NCBI GenBank assembly: GCA_028564705.1
Contig: JAPXFQ010001693.1
Location: 434,001-498,000, forward strand
Direction of reading: 5' to 3'
Source of the DNA: Apricaphanius iberus
Lineage: Eukaryota > Chordata > Actinopteri > Cyprinodontiformes > Aphaniidae
DNA: 64,000 nt
Below are positions 56,513 through 64,000 of the stretch, piece by piece (within the stretch, counting starts at the first letter, position 1; every line of letters begins with the position of its first letter). Below the pieces are notes generated by a model, which ran no database searches, had not been told where the DNA came from, and saw only the letters and a program-made list of their open reading frames with translations. A program made the translations under genes and the position numbers.

Positions 56513-57110
56513 CACAGAATTTCCAACATAATTTACAAATTATCTCAAGGAAATTTCAATCAAACGCAACTGGACTTGGTAATTTGTCTTGGAAGACGTT
56601 TCACCTCTTATCCAAGAGGCTTCATCAGTTCATGCTCGCCGCTGACCAGGCTGGGACTGGTCCAACTAACTGGTGTGGAGACTCAGCTATTTAACCTCTT
56701 GGAGGGCTTTTACAAGAATCATTATGTCATTGGATCCTTTGTGCTCCATGTCAAGAGCAGCATTGTAAATTGGAGATAGGTGATGTCTCAGGCCTCCTCC
56801 TTTGTTTAGCGATGGTTTCTCTACTTTTACATAGATGGCTTCTTTTACTCCTCTTTCAAACCACATGATGGTTTGAAAGATCTCCAATCTCCAATTTACA
56901 ATGCTGCCCTTCCATCCCTCCCCAGGAGACTCAACAACTTAGCCTCTACTAACAGAAACAACTGTGACTCCAATGACTGTCGTTATAACACAATGGGGCA
57001 CTAATGAAGCCAAAACCTAACCTCCACCAATAGGCGACACGCCAACGACCGTCGTTAAGACCGTCCAGTTGCGTTTGATTGAAATTTCTTTGAGATAACC
57101 ATGACCTGGA
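56513..57110. mobile_element. Penelope-like element termini, head-to-head
   Basis: The outer arms at about 56537-56574 and 57062-57099 are inverted copies (AATTTCAATCAAACGCAACT on the left, AGTTGCGTTTGATTGAAATT on the right). The minus strand (56887-56687) encodes the Neptune-type C-terminus FERGVKEAIYVKVEKPSLNK, GGGLRHHLSPIYNAAL. The + strand from about 56888 encodes a second copy of the same region (SPIYNAALPSLPRRLNN). The two copies face away from a junction near 56870-56890. Confidence 0.72.
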
Positions 57111-57159
57111 TGAATGAGAATATTCACAGGCTTAATTTACAAATTATTTAAAAATCAGT

Positions 57160-57313
57160 CCATATGATTTTTCTGGATTTTTTCCCCCCTCGTTTGTCTC
57201 TTCTAGTTGAGGTATACCTATGATGAAAAATTACAGGCCTATCTTATTTTTTTAAGTGGGAGAACTTGGACATTTGATGGCTTCAGAAATACTTATTTTG
57301 CCCCACAGTATAT
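57160..57313. mobile_element. Tc1/mariner terminal fragment
   Basis: TTGAGGTATACCTATGATGA, AAAATTACAGGCC and the closing ATACTTATTTTGCCCCACAG resemble the outer end of fish Tc1 elements. No transposase is attached. Confidence 0.6.
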
Positions 57314-57639
57314 ATGAAACAAATTTTGTATAAACAGATAGGAAATCAATGGACTCAGAATTTGACAGATACCAACTGGCTTATCAAAATGTCTGATCCT
57401 CTTATACTCTTCCTCATTTCTCAAGCCAATTCAGCTATCATCATCGTCAATCATCATCATTGGATGGGGAGCGTTCAATTGGATGATGCTCCCGGTGACC
57501 AAGCATACTCCATGTCCTGTTGTCAACTTATTTTCTGCAATATAGGAAGTACTTTTACATCAGGTCCTTTTTTTTTTCTTTTTTTTGTGTGTCCCTTCTC
57601 TGTCTTCTCAAACCCCCAGATAGTCGTGGCAGATGGTCG

Positions 57640-57730
57640 CTTGTACTGAGCCAGCTTCTGCTGGAGGTTTCTTCCTGTTAAATGGGAGTTTTTTCTTTCC
57701 ACTGTTGCTACATGCTAGCTCAGTATGAAG
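57640..57730. repeat. Retroposon UTR-like fragment
   Basis: CTGCTGGAGGTTTCTTCCTG followed by TTAAATGGGAGTTTTTTCTT is the inverse of the block GTGGAAAGGAAAAACT-CCTT found at 36368-36420 and 58743-58795. Confidence 0.6.
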
Positions 57731-57934
57731 AATTACTTAGGGATTGCTGTGGTTGGAGTCCGCATGTTCCGGGCATAACCTCATGCCAACGACTCAACAC
57801 TATCTGCTGGGATACTATTTAAAAAAAAAAAAATTTTAATTGAGCCGCAGAGGCCTTTTTTTGACAGTGGAATTATTTTTGAAGGGCAGAAAAGTGGGGT
57901 AAGAAATGTGGCGAAATGTCACCTGGGATGATAC

Positions 57935-58165
57935 AGACGTGGACAAAATTGTTGGTACCCTTCATTAAATCAGTTAACATGCTTGTCTATGATTTTCTTT
58001 CTCATCTCCTGACACAACTCTTTCCTTTGCTTCCTCTGGTTTATATTGAGTGTGGTACACACCACGTCACCAAACAACACAGTGACTACCTGGAGTCCTA
58101 TATATAGGCCCACTGAGTGATTACAGGATTGTAGACACCTAGGATGCTGATTAGTGGACATACCT
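57935..58165. mobile_element. Tc1-like left-end fragment
   Basis: ACGTGGACAAAATTGTTGGT followed by ACCCTTCATTAAA is a well-known Tc1 terminus in fish. The following sequence (GTGTGGTACACACC, TATAGGCCCACTGAGTGA) resembles its untranslated leader. The transposase is missing. Confidence 0.6.
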
Positions 58166-58359
58166 TGGATTATTATAATATTTCCGGGGTCTGCAATGAG
58201 AGAGGCTTTCTCTTCGACGTGGGACTACAGAAATCCACAGACTGAGCAAAAACCTCACAATTGCTATTGAGGTCGCCATTGTTGTTCTTTCTCTCCGAGC
58301 CTTTGTTTACTTCCCGCTACGTACTCCACCATATGACGCACCCGCTCACTTGAGACGTT

Positions 58360-58500
58360 CTGGTTTGTTGCACCTGTGAAGCAACACTTGACGAGTCAAG
58401 CCGTGTCGAGTCGCGTTACCGATAGAACGGTACAGTACGGCTCGGTAAAAGGTACTAGTGGAGAGACGCCTGCAAACACTTACCTCCTTATCTCCTCGAC
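58360..58500. mobile_element. TIR element related to family Y (one end)
   Basis: AACGGTACAGTACGGCTCGG followed by TAAAAGGTACTAGTGGAGAG, read in reverse, gives CTCTCCACTAGTACCTTTTA and CCGAGCCGTACTGTACC. This resembles the family Y terminus at 61387. Only one end is seen. Confidence 0.45.
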
Positions 58501-58515
58501 CGGTGGCGGACTTCA

Positions 58516-58860
58516 ATCGATTCAGTTTATTTATATAGCACCGATTCACAACAAAGGTCATCTCAAGGCACTTTGCAAGAAAAGTAATTTCAATACCATT
58601 ATACAAACATTCCAAGAGGTTAAAATACTTTCCATTTAAGACTTCCAAGCAGATTTCATCAAGTCATTGATGTTATTTTGTGCCTCATACATGCAGACTC
58701 CAACCACAGCAATTACTCATAGTGAGCAAGAATGTACCAACAGTGGAAAGGAAAAACTACCCTTTAACAGAAATAAACCTCCAGCAGAACGGTCGTCTGC
58801 TACGGCCATCTGGCGGTTTGAGAAGACGGAGCAGAAAGAACAAAATGAAATGATGTAATG
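58516..58860. repeat. L2-type tail and UTR fragment
   Basis: TTTATTTATATAGCACCGAT at about 58528 is followed by TCATCTCAAGGCACTTTGCA. At 58743 comes GTGGAAAGGAAAAACTACCC and then TTTAACAG. The order is the same as in the 36.2-36.5 kb copy but with no ORF attached. Confidence 0.7.
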
Positions 58861-59585
58861 GGACTTCCTATATTAAAGTAAAAAGTTAATAACAGGACAT
58901 GGAAGACATTCCTTCACCGGAAGCATCATCTGAGTTGATGCCCAACATCCAACAGGACATTGCTGCTAATCAGGATACTAGACCAGGTGTAGCTGAAACT
59001 TTATTTTCTACAATTCTTTACATTGTGAAACACCCACAAATGTTGCTTGGATTGAAGTTACAGTCTGCCACCTCCTGGTGTAAAGTGGTAACTACATGGG
59101 GGATCATATTTGCAGATAAGGACATCAGTGTTGCTTGTAACAATTTTGTGACTTTGGCGCTTAAAGAATTAACAAGTCAGCTTATTGCTTTTTTTCACTT
59201 AGAGCTAGCTTGTTCTAGATATAATTTTCTTCTCTTAGTTATGGAAATCAACTGCACTCTGTATTTACTAGGGTTATCATTGTCTAATGTTTCAAATTGT
59301 GTTAAAATCAAAACAATTCAGAGAAAAAAAAATTAAGGCTGTGAGCACTTTTACCCACCCCATTTCCCTCTCGCTCTTTTCTTTTCTTGCTATACTTTTT
59401 GAGATTTTTTATTGCTTTTTTTGTAAAACATTTAATGTGATATGTATATACAGCACTTTTGGGCACCTTGGGGTGTTGAATAAACTCAAACTTGAACCTT
59501 TTCACAGCAGTGGATGTTAAACTATCTTATCTGTTGAATAAGTATAAGTCAAATTTAGTATTTATTAACTCTTCTCTGGCCACAG

Positions 59586-59901
59586 GTAAGAGGAGTGGGT
59601 CCTTTGAACAGACGAGGCTTCTACCTGGCCTTCCAGGACATCGGTGCCTGTATTGCCCTCACCTCGGTACGAGTGTACTACAAACGATGCGTGGGCATTA
59701 GCCGCAACTTGGCAGTTTTCACGGATGTGGTGACAGGGGCCGACTCATCCTCGCTGGTGGAGGTCAGGGGTCAGTGCGTTGACCATGCAGAGGAGAGGGA
59801 TACCCCTAAGATGTACTGCAGCGCAGAGGGAGAGTGGCTGGTGCCCATTGGGAGGTGTGTGTGTTCAGCTGGCTTTGAAGAGCACAGAGAATCCTGCGTT
59901 G
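59586..59901 (+). CDS. epha8: epha8 exon (fourth part of canonical exon 3)
   Basis: A 316-nt exon: 105 codons plus one base, ending in phase 1 before GTAAGT. It covers the end of the ephrin-binding domain ([20 protein letters not shown], then [15 protein letters not shown]) and the start of the cysteine-rich region: [32 protein letters not shown], then [41 protein letters not shown] and CVCSAG are closest to EPHA8 in memory. The acceptor is CTCTGGCCACAG. The exon itself begins GTAAGA, so the junction also looks like a donor. The next exon (EGF-like repeat) was not found in the remaining 4.1 kb. Confidence 0.96.
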
Positions 59902-61386
59902 GTAAGTAAAATGTATTTTTTTCTGAAAATTAGTTTGATTTTGTTAAAGCTTGTGGGGAGGTTGTCTGGAAAGTAGATACTTTTGCTTTTGTTGCATTAT
60001 GTAAAAACAAAAGAACAAGGATTTGAGGAATGTGGCTAGTCCAAAGGCTTTGATTATTTGTCTGTGATGCATTAGTTATGGCTACACAATGAAAAGAGCA
60101 CATTATAAAGTTCAACTGAGGCTGATCTCAAACTGGTCCAAATTTCCCACCTCCCACTTGACCCACCTGCTTAGATCATTACAGATGGATGTTTTCCACT
60201 CAATTAACTAAAAAAGTGGACTGTAAATCATGGAATTTTACTTTTTGGCCCCTTTAAGAGTCTAAATAAATGTTTTAATCACACTGCAATGAGTATGCTG
60301 AATTTATTAGGCTTTATTTTCAAAAAGAGTAAGCTGTTTCGGGGATTTTTAGAAGTTTTCTTTTTACAAATGATGTGCATAAAGCAAATAGTTAACCATG
60401 ATAATGGTCTGAGTAAAGTACCTGACAATCCAAAGCCAACCTGCCACCTGTTTTTGTTGGGTATTTTTTCGCTCTGTGAGCAAATCCCGACACAGAAAAC
60501 TGGCTGATGAAAGCTTCTTCTTGACATCTGTGGTCTTTTGCTTAGCACGGTTCTATTTATGATGATTTATTTTAATTAGAACCTGACAGTTTGTCTGTGG
60601 TCTCATGCTTGGGAGTACAAGCAGGGGCGTTTTTAGGATTTGAAAAGATTGGGGGCTCAGCCCAGAGTACACACCTGTAGGGGGGTCTGGGGGTCCCCCC
60701 CCGAAAAAAAAAACATTTCCTGCATTCTGGTGAATTTTAATAGGTCTTGAACAGAAATTCGGACCTGAATATTTTTTCACTTGATTAAGTGAATTAATAG
60801 TTTTTGTTGGGGCCAGACTTACAAGCCTATGGTGCTAAATTGCAGGTGCTACTTAAAATTAGCGCATACAGTTTTGTAGCTTGTTGCATTTAATGTATTT
60901 ATTGAAACTGTCTGCGTTTTACTGTATGTGGCACAAATCTCATAAATAAATGAGTATACACTGTGGCTTTTTTGCACTTATGAGAGACAAAAAACTCAAC
61001 TACACCTGTCTTTTGCACCAATTTAGCATGCACTAACACTTCCCGCCCTAGGCCTGTATTAATTTCTATATCTAATATTTATGACAGCATTACAAAAGTG
61101 CTTTTAGGGATGGGCACTGGAGTGGAAGACCCATACAGTTGTACCGTTTCAACCAATGTTTATTACTTTCAATAATTACTGCCTCCTTTAGATAAAGATA
61201 AATTTCCATTTCCCATCATCCTTACTTATGTCCATAGAGCTGCTATCTCCTGAACTGATGTTCTATTGCTGTGTTCTGCTGATGCTTCAGTGTTCACACA
61301 TCAAAACCTATGATAAAAATAGATATTGGAATTAACATTTTGAAAAGGAATGTTTGTCTCTGCTATCATTCAGGAGAACACTCATA
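59902..61386 (+). other. epha8: epha8 intron, first part
   Basis: Starts with a consensus donor GTAAGTAA. CAGGGGCGTTTTTAGGATTT at about 60622 followed by GGGGGTCTGGGGGTCCCCCC resembles the left end of another hAT family. The right end was not found. Otherwise unassigned. Confidence 0.5.
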
Positions 61387-63029
61387 TGCCCCGTTTCCAC
61401 TAGGGCCAGTACGGTACAGAATGGAACGGGTCAGTACGGCCTGGAACGGGTATGTTCTATTTCCATTACCATCTCAAACGAACTGTAGTGGGCAAGGATA
61501 TGGGCGGGCTTAGCCTAACAAAAGCTCAAGCAAAATGCAGTCACAAGAAAAGCTCCAGCAAGAAGCATCTCTCTTCTGTTTATGAAGATTTAATTTTTGG
61601 AAAACAGAGATACTTTTTTACCAATGCACTACGACTTCCATAGCTCAGAGTGATGTCAATCTAGCCATCTTGTTTTACAAGGATACTTTACAGCTTGTTT
61701 TTAGTTGGACATTAAATTATAGTCAGCTCCAGGACAGGGTGGTTGCAATAAAAGCAGGTTTTTGAAAATATTTTTTATGACTTGCATTTTTTTTTACAAA
61801 AAAACAGGTAGTAAAAATGTATTAAAATCTGAAATCAGATTTGGTATGAAAAAAATCAGACTACATTTTTAAGCCACATCATCCACCCCTCCCTCCACCT
61901 ATTTCTATATTCACCCACTATTCTGAACCTAATCCTGTAAAATTGGAGGGATTTGGCCCTTGTTTAATAATGTTAGCCAGGGGACTAATATTTTGACACA
62001 TAAAAATATAAGAAATACTGCAATGAAAAATCTTAAATTAAAAGTACTGCACTGCCATTAAAATTGTGGTTTTGGTTTCATTTATTGAAACACAAAACCT
62101 AAAATCTCCACCATAGCATGTTTTCCTTCCAGATTTTGCAAAATGTCGGTAAAAATATGATGATCTGAGATACATGTTGAACAATGCATTGAAGATTGAG
62201 AACATCTTGTGCATTTTTGGGAAGCAAATTAATCAACAGAATTATTATTCCTCCTATCTTCATGAATTTTTTGACCATCTCTAGACAACATTGTTCAGCA
62301 CTGTACATAAAGAACTGATCAGGCTGATCGTCACTCTCTTGATGTCCGAACATGGTTTAAAATGTCAGATGTCAGATGTGAGAACTTGGTTTAAAAATAA
62401 AATATTAATAATTATTTTTTCAAAAATCTAGAAAAATTTCCTTTTTCTGAAACCAGCAGGAATGTCTGTGAATCTACTTTGAAAAAGGATTACAGCACCA
62501 CAATTGTAGGATGTGAACCCAGACCTACCGAGCAGGAGTCACGAACACAAACCACTCAGCCAACGTGCAAACATGGTGATGGTAAAGGATTCAGCTGTAT
62601 ATACTGACAAGATCCCCACGTTGTTTAAAACATATAATTCACAACTAACACTGATTTCTTTTTAATGTTAGGCTGCTTGCAGTTAACTATAGTGTGCTGC
62701 TTATTTGAAACTTTAAATAATAGCTTACTCTGAGACAAACAAACAACTCCATACCAATCAGAGGCTACCGCTGCTGGGAAGGAGTGAGCTCCATTGAGTA
62801 GAGACAACGGACGTACTAGACGGCACTGGTAGGAATGAGAGGGATATCATATTACCGGACCCATCAGTCCATAGGTGGGCGTGTTGGGTTTCTTCGGCAC
62901 ACGTGGAAGAAAGGCAGAGGTGGTCTGAAAAAAGTGATCGGCTGGGGTCAGCTCGCAACGGACACAGGTAATGGAACACGCCAAAAGCTACCCGTTCTGT
63001 ACTGTACTGGCCCTAGTGGAAATAGGGCA
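61387..63029. mobile_element. TIR element family Y, complete copy
   Basis: The left end is TGCCCCGTTTCCACTAGGGC at 61387. The right end in reverse complement is TGCCCTATTTCCACTAGGGC (from 63029). The flanks ATA on both sides could be a 3-bp duplication (61384-61386 and 63030-63032). There is no transposase frame in the 1.64 kb. Class is uncertain: the 3-bp flank favours PIF/Harbinger-type, and hAT is not excluded. Confidence 0.72.
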
Positions 63030-63057
63030 ATACTGAAAGGGCTTGTAAATTGTAAAT

Positions 63058-63125
63058 GAACTGAATTTATATAGTGCTTTTTCAGTCATACTAACAACTT
63101 AGTGTACTTTATACTGGAGCCATTT
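63058..63125. repeat. Retroposon tail-like fragment
   Basis: GAATTTATATAGTGCTTTTT followed by AGTGTACTTTATACTGGAGC is like the tails of fish SINE/LINE elements. No body is attached. Confidence 0.45.
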
Positions 63126-64000
63126 ACCGAGTCAGATTTGAAAACACACACACTTACACCAATGTAGCCTCGCATTTTTCTGAAAAACAGTGGGTAGATG
63201 AGTCAAAACTCGTGCTAAGTATAGCTACACAGTAGCTGCGTCAGCAGGGCTTCCCTTCTCTATCACATGACTCTGCGTAGTCACTTGACATAGGGCAAAT
63301 ATGATTTATTAAAGGGGCAGGAGCACCGCTTAACTAGAACACACTAGAACACTTTTATATTTTTTTTACATACCGAATTTACCGGCATGGGCAAATTGAT
63401 GTCGGGAACAGTCATACATTTTTGTATCGTAAATTTTCGGTATACCAACCAGCCCTAGTTTCAGGTGTCAAAGCAGCAAAAGCCAGCAACGCAGAAGTTC
63501 AGTTAGCTGAACTTTTGAAGACCTAAACAAACTTGGCGCGGAGCCTCAACCAATCAAGAGCTTCTCAATTTAGTGACATCGCCCGATGTCAGTGTTGGCT
63601 AGCCATGATTTAAAACATCCACCAGAAAAAGGTCGGCCCACGCGCTTGCAAGCTTCAGCCTAAAAATTTATAGCCGTCAAACTAGTCGCTTTGTGAACAT
63701 TTTATGATGCTGACAAAGCATGCCGTGTGTAACTCACCATAAGACACTTGATCAAAAATAACTCTAAAAAGCCTCCTACATAAAGATATTGATCATCAGA
63801 GTCGAAAATTTGTTTTTTCTTAAAATCCGGTTTTAGAAACATAATTCAGATCGATGGTTTTTGAATTACATGGAAAATGTCCCCCTGGCAGGCACAAGCT
63901 GACACCTGGTTGTTAGAAATCTGGTTTGACAAAAAGCTCTAAGATTTAAAAATTTATAAAAGCATGTGCTTTTAGAAATACACCGTATGCACTGAAACAC
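63126..64000 (+). other. Intronic end of window, hAT-like right end at 63457
   Basis: TTTTCGGTATACCAACCAGC followed by CCTA, ending at 63457, is in reverse complement a TAGGGCTGGTTGGTATACC hAT terminus. The left partner was not identified. No epha8 exon was found to the end of the window. Confidence 0.45.

Larger units (their letters stand above)
44853..59585 (+). other. epha8: epha8 intron, about 14.7 kb
   Basis: A phase-0 intron between GAG and GTA, composed largely of mobile elements (listed separately). Portions about 45780-46870, 47195-47495, 47965-48395 and 58865-59580 hold nothing I recognise. Confidence 0.8.

Noticed and set aside
59902..64000. Search for the epha8 EGF-like exon 4
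   Set aside because: No cysteine-rich frame with an acceptor in the right phase was found before the window ends.
1..64000. CRISPR array, prokaryotic operon or phage-type system
   Set aside because: No regularly spaced direct repeats, no ribosome-binding-site-led gene arrays, and spliced vertebrate exons are present.

Overview
The window looks like vertebrate genomic DNA, most likely from a percomorph teleost. It is AT-rich and intron-dominated. It carries a typical fish repeat load: L2-like and Rex1-like LINEs, an L1/Tx1-type LINE, an RLE-type LINE, Tc1/mariner, hAT, PIF/Harbinger and piggyBac elements, Penelope-like elements and tRNA-derived SINEs. There are no bacterial-style operons and no CRISPR array.

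The only confidently recognised host gene is an Eph receptor on the + strand, best matched from memory to epha8. Four coding exons lie at 34753-34806, 38886-39029, 44703-44852 and 59586-59901. They encode most of the ephrin-binding domain and the start of the cysteine-rich region. Together they total 664 nt. To my knowledge that is the size of the single large exon 3 of vertebrate EPHA genes, and the first piece starts at the expected Trp codon in phase 0 and the last ends in phase 1. I therefore read the window as a lineage in which canonical exon 3 has been split by three phase-0 introns of about 4.1, 5.7 and 14.7 kb. The signal-peptide exon, the short exon 2 and the EGF-like exon 4 were not found and probably lie outside the window.

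Layout. 1-12.2 kb: upstream or intronic DNA with a Rex1 remnant, an hAT MITE with perfect 8-bp target duplications, a piggyBac gene with two introns and an internal deletion, and a 5'-truncated L2-like LINE with a 741-codon open frame. 12.4-13.7 kb: a possible small minus-strand membrane-protein gene. 14-34.5 kb: nested Harbinger MITEs, an RLE-type LINE tail, hAT MITEs, Tc1 and Rex1 remnants, a 28S rRNA-derived pseudogene, and two inverted copies of a roughly 1-kb uncharacterised repeat. 34.7-59.9 kb: the epha8 exons and their introns. The first intron holds a Harbinger-like element interrupted by a second L2 copy. The third intron is a dense patchwork of SINE, hAT, L1, Tc1, Penelope and Rex1 sequence. 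59.9-64 kb: the following intron, with a TIR element whose truncated relatives lie at about 52.5 and 58.4 kb.

No cooperative multi-gene system is visible. The most unusual feature is the fragmented exon 3, followed by the nested transposons and the 28S-derived pseudogene. Family assignments rest on motif recognition by eye, and no database search was run.
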